Positions 34,960 through 46,560 of a stretch of 64,000 nt of DNA are shown one piece after another. The translations under genes and the position numbers were made by a program. The first letter of the stretch is position 1. Every line of letters begins with the position of its first letter. The DNA comes from Opisthorchis felineus (Eukaryota > Platyhelminthes > Trematoda > Opisthorchiida > Opisthorchiidae): NCBI GenBank assembly GCA_004794785.1, contig SJOL01006478.1, forward strand, positions 990,075 to 1,054,074. The letters are read 5' to 3'. Below the pieces are notes generated by a model. The model was given only the letters and a program-made list of their open reading frames with translations. It was not told the DNA's origin and did not search any database.

Positions 34960-36879
34960 GACAGCCGATTGCGTCTAATGAGTACAAACGAATAACAGAT
35001 TCTGACACTGGTCCACCCAGCAAATAAGATCTGCGTTAACGCAGTCTCATTTGAAGCAAGACTACCCGAGCAAACAAATGCTAAGCAAAAATTGATATGC
35101 CAGTGAATACACCAAAGGTACGAGTCTTTCAATCAACCCAAATTTGACAGTCGAATTGGGATTCAACCCAACTGAAACGCTGCGAGTCCTGTACCTCCAG
35201 CCAACATCTTAAAACATCCATTGCCTACTCCTACATCCTCAGAATCAGATATAATTTCCAAGAGGATAATGCACCATAGAGCTACACATACTACCGGCTG
35301 AATCCTGATAAAATCCTTACGAAACTGATGGTATAGTGAAGATACTTGGTAATTTTCTCTGCAAGACGGCGTTCATCGATGGTAACCACGTCTAGATTCG
35401 TTTGGTTGAAAGTTTGAATCAATAAACGACATTCTTGAGCCCCCAACAAGAACCATAAACGGATTAAACAACTAGGAGCTTGACTCAACTACTGCCCCCT
35501 TATAAGTAGCTGACGGTTGCGACAACTTTGATAACGTTCGAATACTGCAGCAAACTTCCTACATGTACACACAGAGATACCGTGCTGAATCAATAGCCAT
35601 TTACATTAACAGACTATATTATTTAACTTTTAATCCCGCTTAATTCGTTACATAAATGTAGCCAGAGAAAGACAGACCTTACGTAACACCTTGATTCATG
35701 CCTATGAACAGGTGCCAACAATCATACGGGAAGGAAAACAGCTCAAATGCCAAGACATACGACCTTCACACTGATCATAGAATACAATACAATGATCAAT
35801 AATACAACATAATTAAAAGTCTTTGAATAAGCATTTCAAAATTGTAAATTTTCTTAGACCGAGGCCACCATCTGAGTTTGAATGTGTTCGTTCTATGTGC
35901 CCCTTTGTAGTAACAAAAATTTCTACTACTAAACTAATCTGCCTCGGGATTTGGTTTCAGCCTTTGACAGCGGCAGTAATCATATCATCGGCAGCTTGCT
36001 AGGCGATGGGCCACGCTGAATGCTAGTTCCTGAAGGAAGTGCGTACTCTATGACCACAATTATACGCATCAGAGTTGGAAGCGAACCCTATGCTTGGTGG
36101 ATGACAGTCTCTCACGGTGGGAGTTCATCAGGTGTACCTGTGCGTTCAAGCCAAAATCCGCTTGCTTCCAGCATTTATCAACCTCTGACCACTACTGAAG
36201 ACAAACAAAGTCCCTTATGGTGAGGTCGAAACTTCCAGTCTGTTTTCCTTTGCGTAAATGAGTACCGGCACACACAGTAGTTTCTTTCCCTTTCACATGA
36301 TCCCATATACGCCTTTCAGTACCACAATCTTGAAAACCCCTCGGAAAGCATGAGACCTGTAGTTCGAGTTAACCCCATGTCAGGTCTTATTCATACTTTC
36401 ATGCCTGTCCGTAAACCAAGTGAAAGACACTTTTTGATAACGTATTTACTCGAAATCGGCTTTTATTAATGTTGCCACTAGTGTTCGCCTCCTTAAGACA
36501 TCGCCTTCTCGAGTGAAGCACTTACTGATGCAGGCTACTTCACCCTAAGACAAGGGCCCAGTTTTGCATTATCTTAGACACCAATGCACCTGCTTCAAAG
36601 CTATGAACTACTTTGAACAAGGAACTGGAATTTCACAGGGCAGTGGGTGATCAGTCGTCTTCCGTTAAGTGTGACGAAATTTTATATCGGAAAAGTCAAA
36701 TCCAAACCCTCAGAAATGTCGAACATAGATTTCACTACTTTTTTAGCCATAACATATGAAACAAACATTTATTTGAAAAGTCAAAGGACGAATCTCAATT
36801 TTTAAAGAACTGAGATGATGAAAACACAGTATTGTTATGAAGGAACGCTTGCAATCTAGCATAAACTCCAAGGCCTAGT

Positions 36880-37080
36880 GGCAACCATCGCATCATTGTT
36901 TTTCCCCAACCCATAGGTGCTTGTAGGTATCGGTACATACGTGGCCAAAATGAAAGCGGTATGTTCCCGCTATCAAAAGTACAATGCCACTACATTCCTG
37001 TGGGTGAGAAAAACGTCGGGGTATGTGGCAATGCTGCTTGCCGCAAACGATCTAAAATCTGCAAAGCGCCTGTTAAAAGT
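36880..37080 (-). mobile_element. Possible LTR-retrotransposon (Gypsy-type) reverse transcriptase scrap
   Basis: A minus-strand frame reads ALQILDRLRQAALPHTPTFF, a stop, and then PLSFWPRMYRYLQAPMGW. The second part resembles the Gypsy 'TPWGRYRYLRAPMG' motif. An antisense plus-strand reading with exon-like borders also exists (acceptor at 36915, donor GTGAGA at 37004), so the assignment is uncertain. Confidence 0.25.
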
Positions 37081-37739
37081 GCTACAGATAAGGATGAGGG
37101 TAACCGAAAAGCCTGTGACTAAATCTACTTAGGTCTGGTCTTCTTATTTCCAGATATAGCATTGATTCAACAGTAATTCTAATTCAGCGGCTATGAAAGT
37201 CACTTGTTGATGGCGTGATCAAAACCCCAAAACTGCGACCAAACCCACCGCGCCTGTATAGGTGAATTCAAATCTCACAAGGCGTAGCTATTGAAGGTCC
37301 AACCATATATTTGTCTTGTTTATCTTTCTGAATCATACTAGCTTTACAGAATAGTTACGGTAACACTGATTCTAATGCGTAGGTTTGTTTGCCGGTTTTA
37401 ATACTGTCTATTTCCGCTCAGCTTTTTACTTATTGGACTAAAACAAATAAGAACAGACGGGATGATGTCAGCGTACCTGATGAGAACACACCCAAGGAGA
37501 GATACTTGATATAGATCAGGTTGTCTATTCTGATTTCTAACCTATTCTTCTGCTCGAGTAAATCTGGTCTCAAATTCTGAGAATTCGGTCTTACTAGAAC
37601 CCTCGGCTATAAAATTGGTGCTTCCTGAGTTAGCAGTACATTGACACAATTTTGAAAACATCTGCTACAGCTCCTGGGATAATGTGGTTAAGTTTGCAAA
37701 GTTTGGATATGGATACCCTGGAAAATGTTTCAAACTTAC

Positions 37740-37930
37740 TAAGCTTTCTAAAGTCTGAGGCATTTGTTCCATTCCATTGGACTCCGTCTTTGATGGGACC
37801 ACGGATTCAGGTTTATCTAGTTCGTCAAACGAATCCAGTACTGTGTCGCTATTGCTGGTATCTACAATGTCCTGATTGGAAGCTTCAGCTCCGCTGAGAC
37901 TGATTTCCATTTGCTTTTCCAACCAAACAA
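37740..37930 (-). CDS. Exon of the unrecognised spliced gene (acidic, Ser-rich linker)
   Basis: The acceptor …TTCCCCACTGGTTTCAG and the consensus donor GTAAGT bound 191 nt, entering with two bases and leaving in phase 0. The peptide begins VWLEKQMEISLSGAEAS and continues with an acidic Ser/Asp-rich stretch (DIVDTSNSDTVLDSFDELD) and MEQMPQTLESL. The low-complexity acidic part looks like a disordered linker. Antisense open frames here are shadows. Confidence 0.7.
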
Positions 37931-38068
37931 CTGAAACCAGTGGGGAATAAACCTGATTACACAGCAAATGATAATCTGAAGATACTGTTCAGAGACATGG
38001 AAAAGATGAACAGCCACCAACATACTCCAAAAAATAACACTCTTGAGCCAATACGAACCAATACTTAC

Positions 38069-38122
38069 CAATCTTATGAATTGCTGGTTCAGTCTTGAGC
38101 GCTAATCGCTTGTGCGCAGATA
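38069..38122 (-). CDS. Short exon (54 nt) of the unrecognised spliced gene
   Basis: The strong acceptor …AATTTATTTTCCAG and donor GTAAGT bound 54 nt. Entering with two bases and leaving one, it is symmetric and fits exactly between the exons at 40273 and 37740. It encodes SAHKRLALKTEPAIHKI plus shared junction codons. The adjacent introns contain an RTE fragment at 38.4 kb. Confidence 0.65.
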
Positions 38123-38359
38123 CTGGAAAATAAATTATGACAGTGGTTGGGGATTTGTAAACACAAATAGAGATAGTGCTTGCGATAGTGATAGGTATGA
38201 CAGCAATATAGAATCTTTAATAATCTTCAGTTTTAGAAGCATGATGAGAGTGTAAAACCAAACACCTAAGGTAACCGAACTTAATCTGGAAAAGCTCCTC
38301 TATATTTGAACGAGAAATCTACGGCGGACGAGCCATCAACATAAACCAAAAGTCCATTT

Positions 38360-38620
38360 CTTGATTTCAAATAGACTATGACGAATACGTTGTTCATTTG
38401 GGATTTGCAGAAGCCATCATTTTCGTCTTCGAAGACGAGGAGAAATCTCAAGTATTTTCGGGTGACCTGACCAAAGTCATTCCGTCATTTGGTATGCACT
38501 TTGCACCCACAAAATGTAAGGGCATGCTCCTGGACATGCAGTCATTGAACACGCCACTTTCAATCCACGGAGAGGCGCTCAAATTTGTGCAGTGTTTTAC
38601 ATACCTTGGAGGATGTTAAT
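38360..38620 (+). mobile_element. RTE-type LINE remnant 4 (reverse transcriptase fragment)
   Basis: The plus-strand frame from about 38398 reads FEDEEKSQVF, DLTKVIPSFGMHFAPTKCK and FVQCFTYLGGC. These are the blocks that directly follow the YADD box in trematode RTE elements. The YADD position itself (about 38370-38395) is changed to a DYDEYVVH-like reading. The frame ends in a stop at 38617. It lies in the intron between the exons at 38069 and 40273 of the spliced minus-strand gene, antisense to that gene. Confidence 0.75.
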
Positions 38621-40272
38621 GGTGTTCTTTCTCTCAATTTCTATCCAGATTGCCCGAATGGGTGTCTGGAGGTGTAGGTAACTCGGAATAATTGTGCCAA
38701 GCTAGCACTAAGACTCTTCCCCGTTCACATTTATTCTTTTCTTCACAATAAGGCTTTCAAATAAATCATGGTTTTACGCCAGCGAAGCATCAGTGTTGAT
38801 GCTGATGTCAGGCTGTCGGTGATGATGATTTTCGTGTTGTCACTCTTCTGTAACACACCAGTGAACAGATGATTTCTCAATCTTTCTCCATCACGACGAA
38901 CAAAACGCAGGTGTTCCCCTACGAGATCATTTACATCTAAACTGCGCCTAACTGGATCACTTAAATGTGTTCACTAAAGAATGCGCAGTGAAGAGAATTT
39001 TGCTCTCTTCTTTGTGTATCTTTACTTCAATCAGGCTTATTGCCTCGAAGTCAGAACAGACTGTTCTGTAGACAGCTTAGTCTAAATCAAAGCTCACACT
39101 CTACTGATTATATAGTCAAACTTTATGGATCATGAAGTCATGTTATGCTTCGGAGGCTTTTGAATCCTCATTTCTGGCCTTTATATGCTTAAATAAGGTA
39201 ATCTTACTATCCTTGGAAGTTTAAATTTAGGGTGAATGGGATATGAGGGTTATATGAAACTGGCGTGCTTTGCGGAATATTGCCGAGCATATGTATAGAA
39301 ACACAATAAAGTTCGGTGGTCAGTTGGAGCAGACTGTTGCTGTCAGATATGAAGTTACTTCTCTTAATTTTTAAACTCACTGTTAATAAACTCCTATCCA
39401 GAGAATATACTGAGTTCTTCTGTCAGTGATTCTGATCCGGGTTATTCCTTATCCTCATTTAACTCAAGGCATCAATTCACTTTTTGCGACATGAGGCGGA
39501 GATTAACCCGCTCAATCGCATCACGAGAGATTATCAAGTTATGGCGTTATATAAGTTCCATTACTATTGTAGAATGCCCTGTGAGTTGCGCCTGAATACA
39601 CAGCCTTATTACATTAGTGGCTGGAGCATAGTGACTTTAAACTGGAGCTAAACGCTCCTAACTTTCTTGCTGCGTTCTTTGTGCGCAGCAATCGATCACC
39701 GGGTGCCATTACAAATCTCCGTACGAAAGCGATAAGTAAGCAAATGGCGTGGACACGGCTGCATAGAAGAAACCATAGAAGGTGTGCACACTAGTCCTGC
39801 ATTGCAGCTAAGGTGTTGTTGGCACCATCCAGACAACAACGTCTAAAAGAATGACTTTGGTCTTCGTCCCCAAAATATGGTGCTCCTTCAGTAGATCCTC
39901 CTGGAAATGCCTTATTGAAGAGGGATATTTGACAATCCTATAGCAAAATGTGATACAAACCCGGTAAACGTGACTTCTAAAAATTGAAGGAAGCCCTTGC
40001 GCCAACCAAAACCCACCCGTTTTGATCTGCGTGTTAAAAAACGGCCTTCTGCCTTTGTTCTCCATGTGCGTGTTAAGAAAATCCTTCGCTTCTGAATCTG
40101 CACTAAACCGAGCAGTCATTTTCGTTGACATATATATGTCAAAGCTTAAAAGTTGCAGTCCTGAATAGGTAAAACCGTATTGAATAAAAAACTTGTAAAA
40201 GATAAGGCAAAAATACTGCTCTGCTTGTGAAATGTCCCAGCCAGTTTAAGCTGACCTTTTGTGATTGCTTAC

Positions 40273-40453
40273 CTTGCATATCCACCTTGTGTTTATCAAT
40301 GTTACTCTGAAAGGCCGCAAACGTTTGCTGGTCCAGGGATGCTGCCTCAATAATTATATTGTACTGGCCTGTAAATTGATTCCCGACCACTTCAAAAGCA
40401 CCAATTTCCGTTTTTAGAGGCGTAAAGAAAGCAGGCGAATCCAGCCGGGAAAC
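40273..40453 (-). CDS. Exon of the unrecognised spliced gene
   Basis: The pyrimidine-rich acceptor (…TTGCTCTTATTCTTGTCAG) and donor GTAAGC bound 181 nt entering in phase 0 and leaving one base. It encodes VSRLDSPAFFTPLKTEIGAF, then NQFTGQYNIIIEAASLDQQ and FAAFQSNIDKHKVDMQ. Both splice signals are strong and the frame is fully open, so this is one of the most secure exons in the window. The family is not recognised. Confidence 0.7.
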
Positions 40454-40575
40454 CTGACAAGAATAAGAGCAAAGAACGAGTTCCGTTTATCCGAGGGCTC
40501 CATATACGTGGCCAAAAATGGTAGAGTGTAAAAATCAATTGGTAGATTACTACTAGGGATTTGCTGATAGCTTAC

Positions 40576-40693
40576 AACGACTTTGGAACTCATCAGGGAA
40601 GTGCAGTCCTCGGAACCGAAGAAAATCACTTTATGACTTGAAAAACTATTCGGTTGTATTGTTACTTTGAAAATTATATTCACCATGAAATTT
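40576..40693 (-). CDS. Exon of the unrecognised spliced gene
   Basis: The acceptor …TACTATCCCCAG and donor GTAAGC bound 118 nt. One base completes the preceding codon and the exon ends in phase 0. It encodes NFMVNIIFKVTIQPNSFSS then HKVIFFGSEDCTSLMSSKVV, an alternation of hydrophobic residues typical of beta-strands. The open frame continues past the donor, but the strong GTAAGC and the phase match with the next exon favour splicing here. Confidence 0.6.
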
Positions 40694-41833
40694 CTGGGGA
40701 TAGTAACAATTTAAGTCAAAAACATTGATTTTCTTCAACATATTTACACCACAAAGGCTTCCTTGATATCCCGTTGCGAAGATACTCCATAAAATTTTCA
40801 TTGTTTGTGAATCACGTATTGTAGAAGGGCCATGCGGGAGAATCTCAATACGCAGCTATGTGCAGAGCATTCTCTTAATAGTAAATGTCTGTTGAATCCG
40901 TGGCCGCCAGCATTGGCACCAGATATTTTAGTGTCCCTGGAAGACGACGCCGGAAAAATTTTGATGAAACTGGTGACCTTGGTAAGGTAATACATAACAA
41001 CATTACACACTACAGGGTTGAATGAGATATGCAATGTAAGGAACGACAAGCATAGCACTTATCACAAATGCTTATTCGATTACGATTATCGTTATCAAAA
41101 AAGGAATTCCCTTTATGAAGATTGACTAAAGTTTCATCTTAATCATTCTTTAGAGCGCATGGACAAAATATGGTCATCGTTTATACACTGACACATGCAA
41201 GGTTTGAAAAAACTCACATGCCGATCCAAATGTATTTTGATAACAGCAATATCTATTGCGTCCGCAGGTTCTAGCAAGATCGGGGTGTCCATATCTAAGC
41301 GCAATTCTAAAGAAGAGAGTTAAAAAATAACTTTCTGATGTCTCAGAATATGGATGGAGATATATGTTGAGTGTGTACCTGTCTATGTTTGCCTTTTTTC
41401 GATCCCCTATATCTTACAGATAATGCCTTGTTGGATACCCGATTCTCAGCTGACAAAACGAGATATGAACAAACGAGTTTATGTCACAAAAATATAGTGA
41501 TCCAGCAAGATTGAACCCCTTTGCTATGAGCCATTTCCCCTGAACTGCAGATCGAATCGTCTTTAGTCAGCCGCGTTTCATGGGATGCCTAAATCCCGTT
41601 TGTTGAGGATTTTCGTACGTAGGTTAAAACAGTAATGAGCATTGGATGTGGTGCTTAATATCGACCATGATCACTAAAACTAGGATTTCAGTAGCCTCTA
41701 GCGAAAGAACTTGGCCGCCGTGAAAATAGCTCCCTTTTGTTTGGATTGCAAATTCCATCTCTGTTTGACCAGATACAATCACAAACACTCAAAATGTTGG
41801 TCTGACAAGAGTCTTTGGCTTTTGGATGTTTAC

Positions 41834-42069
41834 AATTCAAGGAGGAATAGTAGCCAGGTCAAACAATTTGGTTGCGTTGAAAGTTCTTTCGAGGCTGAAT
41901 CAGTTAAAGTGGTCGAAATTTCTCCGATTGAGTCGCCTAAGATAGGCGGGTGCAGTCTGCTTTGTAGACCTGGATTAATGGTGATTCTGCCCATCTGTCG
42001 GTTTAGTCCAAAAAGGCTTATGAAGAACTCGACTTTCTCGCCCACTGTCATCTCAGTTAAAAACATCCG
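41834..42069 (-). CDS. Exon of the unrecognised spliced gene
   Basis: The acceptor …TTTTTCTCTCAAACAAG opens a 236-nt exon in phase 0, starting RMFLTEMTVGEKVEFF, and the donor is GTAAAC. The last two bases join the single base that opens the exon at 40576. Residues include FGLNRQMGRITINPG in the middle and a hydrophobic CLTWLLFLLEL at the end, which continues into the next exon as NFMVNIIFKV. That could be a membrane-associated or buried segment. An alternative donor (CAG|GTCTAC) inside the exon would break the phase. Confidence 0.55.
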
Positions 42070-45000
42070 CTTGTTTGAGAGAAAAAGATAAAAGATTTAT
42101 ACAGGTACAAGTAAGTATCCGAATCTGCTTCCCAGGAGCAACATGGGCGGTATGTTTTTAAAGGCTAAACACCCGGACAATTATTTGAAACACTGAATAG
42201 CGAAACCGCTAGACAAATGGTCAAGAAGATCCGGTGGCTCTTTATTCAATATGTTTTCGGCAGCCCAGCAGTCACGAACGCACAGATCGAGTTGCAGTCC
42301 GATTAAATCAGTCACATCTTCAGGCTTTAACTCTGCTTCGGATAAAGGCGCTGCAAGCTGACTTCAACTCCACAAAGTGATGTTTCGACAGCATCGTGGA
42401 CTGACTTATGAGATCAAAAGCTTCTGGCCTATAGTGAGTTCTAGGGAGGATTTTTGGAAGTTGTTTTTGCATCCAATCTGGCCTAATAGGCACTTAGGGG
42501 TGTGAGGCTGTCATTATTAAATAGCCTTGGTTATCAGTGTTTATTTCATCTTCTATTGGACTGCAGATATTAAATTACTCGTGATTCACCTCCTTTGTAG
42601 AGCAGAAGTGATATCTCCTAAGCTAGTAAAGTTCATTTATTCTTCCCTCAAGATGAACCATACTTTATTTCAAATTTAACATGAATTTGTTTCTAAGTGG
42701 GACCATTTCACAAAATTTTCATCCAGAAATAATACTTCACATGATCGAAATCAGGATGGGAGGACTTTTGTTTTCTAGAGCTAGTCAGTGCTAAATTGGG
42801 AGTGGTTTGTCATCTTCTGAATTCCCCAGCAGCGCCGCGGACGCAATTCTCAACAACAGCCACTTTTATCTCTTTAAAAAGGAAAGATTACGTCGAAAAA
42901 AACAGAGATGGAACCTGAATTATACATTAGTGGCTGTTCTATTCTTATTAATAAAGTTCAAGGTACGAATTCAACCATGTTCTGGTGGGCGGCGTGGTTG
43001 AAAGGAATGAAAAACCATAAGTCAGAAGGCGGGATCTGCGTCGCACTGATGTGCAGAACTCATCAGTGAAGCAGAGGTTGAGGTCGCGTTGTTGTTATCC
43101 CACATGGCTCTATCAGAAGACCCACAGGTTTATTTACACAAGATACTCCTTTTCCAGGGTGAGTCTAATGCAATAGTAAAATAATAGATTAACACAAGGC
43201 ACATCACTGATACATTCAACCAAATGCGGTGATTTCCTAAGAACGGCGATTTTCCACGAGTCCTCAGTATGGAGAACACAAAAACACATTGCCAACCGTC
43301 TACCATTCAGCCTAAAATGCAAAACCGGAAAGATCGAAGATGCCAGCTTTCTTTTTATGTTTAGTTTTTTGGCTGGCTGGCATGTTTATAGTTCAAAACT
43401 CAACTCCTTTGGGAAACTTCTGGACCGTCACTCATGGGTAAAATATCAAAACTCACCTATCATTATATGTTTAGATTTATTCAGAAATTCGATTCAAAGT
43501 GAAACAAATTGGTCAACTCTTTTCAACACACCTGCTACTTCTACTTCGTGCATTCTGAAGCAGACTGGATTGTACTTGAGGGGTTTTTCTGAAGAGAAGA
43601 ACATGTGAATAGTTAGGACGAGAATTCTAAAAAAGAGGCAGTAAAAAAGGACTGAATGGATTGTTTCAATAAACGATCGGTATTTGATATCAGAATGGCT
43701 ATTTCTGGGACAATTTGTCCGAAGTATCTACCCAAAGGCATCACATATGGGGTTGCGCCTGCTTTGTATAACCTAGGGAAGATTCCTAACCCTCTGCTGT
43801 GGTCAGCAGACCTAATGCCCCATGTAAATATCAACGGTTGCCTTGTTCAGACAAGCGACTAGGTCTCATATGGGGGTATCCCTCTAATTAGACTACTCCA
43901 TTAGTTTGGTCGTTGCCAAAACTTTCAAAAAATTCGCTGGAATTTTTCCTGTGAAGCCAAGTTTACAGCAAGCCTATTCAGACTTACCTTGATGATCCGA
44001 AAGCCAGTTCTCATCAGCGACATGTGAGCGGATTGGTGGTAACGCTGATGGAATATTGAAGTGGTAAAATACATGCTCATTCGAAGTTAGGCACTGGTTC
44101 AAATTATTCGGTTTATATTTTATGCAGTTACTTATACACATTTATTCTGCACTTTCTAAACACAAACAAACAAACACAAATAATTGCACAGGATACCCTA
44201 TATTTGGTACTGACGGGCAAAAAGTAGCGGGATTATTGAATAGCAAGCAACAGTGAAGACCTTTAATCCTATTGCCTTGTGACAACCTGTGTTCCGTATT
44301 GGTTGGTTCACCGACAACCAGGTTTTGTACAAACTTTACTCACCTGTTTAATCCCACTAGACTGGAGATGATCTAAAATTTTCCTGCTTGTTATTGACAT
44401 TATGAAATATGGAGGATATACCTGGGTTTAGACATACACTCCATTTGCTACAGTCAAACTGAGTGAGTGGATTTAACTTATTGTGGCAAGTTTGACCTTC
44501 CAGATATAAGGATTTAAAAAAGGAATCAACTTAACTAGCTGGGAAAAACTTTACTCCCGCAGAGATTTTGCACAACTACAATTATGCCCCTTGTCTGCTA
44601 GTACGACATGAGAAAACTCGTCCAACGTAACTTTTGGTAATTACCTACTAGCCGTTTATATACGGTTAAGTTGATAAACCAAGTAGCATGACACTTGGGC
44701 CTGAAATAATTTGTGGCGCGGTTCCTTAAAACCTTAAAGATCACTGCTAAGCGATTAGTTTTCTTATCAAGGCGGCTATATCCCGTTTATTAACAGGGTC
44801 TTAATCATCTCTTGTGCTGTGCTCTAGGTGCGTAAGTTTAAAGCTAAGGAGCACTCGCAGTGTTGCGTCATTCTATCGTAGTTGCCCAACAGAAAATAGA
44901 ATAGACTGTATAGACATACCATAGACCTAAACCTCCTTATGTAATTTAATGTTAGTGCACTCATGTTAGTTGTCTACGGTTTGTAAATCTGCTTGATGTG

Positions 45001-45242
45001 AAACTGCGACCCAAAGCATGTGAGCGTGTTCAATCGTGTGTGTTCAGATGGTTTGCTTGGAATGCCAATTACTATGGGGAGTTACAACTATTCATTCCTA
45101 ATGCAGCTGACTGACATAGCAGACGTCGTGCCCATTGTAATCTGAGGGCTTGCACGAGCTTTCCAGCGGTCCTTTGTTGTGACAGATTTCACTGAAGAAA
45201 TGTTGGCTGGAGTGAATCGGCGCAACTGTGCTAAGCACTCAC

Positions 45243-45301
45243 AGTGTAAAGTACGGGTGGGCGTATCTTCGGCAGGTGGTGCGATGACAGCCGTAGTTTA
45301 A
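45243..45301 (-). CDS. Exon of the unrecognised spliced gene
   Basis: The acceptor …GCATTGTAG and donor GTGAGT bound 59 nt. Entering with two bases completes the codon left open by the exon at 46326, and the exon ends in phase 0, as the exon at 41834 needs. The peptide KLRLSSHHLPKIRPPVLYT is open in that frame and looks like a beta-strand followed by a basic, Pro-containing loop. The call depends on phase fit and splice signals only. Confidence 0.45.
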
Positions 45302-46325
45302 CTACAATGCAATGCTTTACGCAAATCCCCCCTCACTGATACATGTGGAACAGTTTCTTCACAGGTTTCCGGTTTTGGAAAACACATGGTTGTTTTGGAA
45401 AAGCCTTACACTCATTATGGTTCCACATAAGGAGGCAGTCTGCTCCTGTAAAAAAAGAGCTGAAGAATATTAACAACCAAGCTGACTTTTCCCACAATTT
45501 CTGGCTAATGAAAGTTTAGATAACTTTTTCGTTCTGTTTGCTGATTTTGGTGGGTTAACTTGAGATAAATGCGCTAAGAAAAAGCGGCAAAAAGTGACTT
45601 CTAGAGAAGGCCTCCATGCTGACTGTTCGTGTCAGCTATTTCGTTTGAAAGCTCTTTCTAGAAGAGCAGCACCTTTTCGAGAGAGACCTTGAGGGTTCCA
45701 TCTTGTGCTTTTGTCACTTTAGCGGGATTAATTTAATCACAAAATAGTTTTCTGAGAAAGATTAATGATACCAGGTAGTCAGCCATTTTTGGGAGTTGAT
45801 GGAATTTGTTTCACACTGGGCGAAAATTTTATTGAGAAAGCTGGGCATTTGGAAGCAGGTAGGTGCATATTCTTCGTGGAAGACCCTGATGTGAGCTGCT
45901 GTACCGAACTTTTGACTTCAGGATATGATCGGTTCGTAAAACTATAGGTATTTCAAACTGACTGCTTACGAGTTGGAGATTTGGTAGAATATGAGCTGAA
46001 TGTAGCCGTGATTTCATACCGACTCAGCTTTAACTCGAAGAAACGGGCATTGTGCTTTCAAGGAGTTTATATCAACCTATGAACGATGTCATATGATGGA
46101 AACCTACATGTTTTTTAAATTAGTTTCTCTATCCAAATTGCGGTTAATGGTCCTGTGGCTCTAATTCTACGGTAAAAACCAATACATAAAGCGACAAATG
46201 AACAATACTGCGGCGTCTTCCTGATGAACCAGATCAGGAAGATGTCAGCGACGTATCGATTTTAGGGCCTAAACAGCTTTAGGCCGGATAATTGTTCCGT
46301 TGAAATTAATGGATGAAAGGCGTAC

Positions 46326-46560
46326 CTCTTAAGCCAAAGACTTCAGCAACTGTGCCATCTGGTTGTGTGTTTAGCGCTTTCTCCATTTGCTTGGAAAGTT
46401 TTTCTAGACACTGCTGGTCGACATGCATCGGGCCAAGGCTGTCTGACTTAATGTGAAACCTGACAAACAGGAATGGCTGGTTTGCGGTATCCCTTGCTTT
46501 GGAACAAGAGCTGAATGACTCACGAAACCAGAATGGCTGTCTCCCCAACATTTCCGGTAC
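46326..46560 (-). CDS. Exon of an unrecognised spliced gene (most upstream exon found)
   Basis: On the minus strand a pyrimidine-rich acceptor (…CATTTGTTTAAG) opens a 235-nt exon in phase 0 that ends one base into a codon before GTACGC. It encodes 78 residues, starting VPEMLGRQPFWFRESF and including QPFLFVRFHIK and a helical stretch LEKLSKQMEKAL. The composition is that of an ordinary globular protein. I do not recognise the family. The donor is somewhat weak. At least one more exon must lie upstream, because the exon opens inside the reading frame without a start. I saw no convincing exon in phase 0 up to 64 kb. Confidence 0.6.

Noticed and set aside
43134..43322. Minus-strand frame with a good acceptor (…TTTTGCATTTTAG) and protein-like translation
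   Set aside because: Its entry phase does not fit between the exons at 45243 and 41834 and no good donor follows in frame. It could still be an alternative exon.
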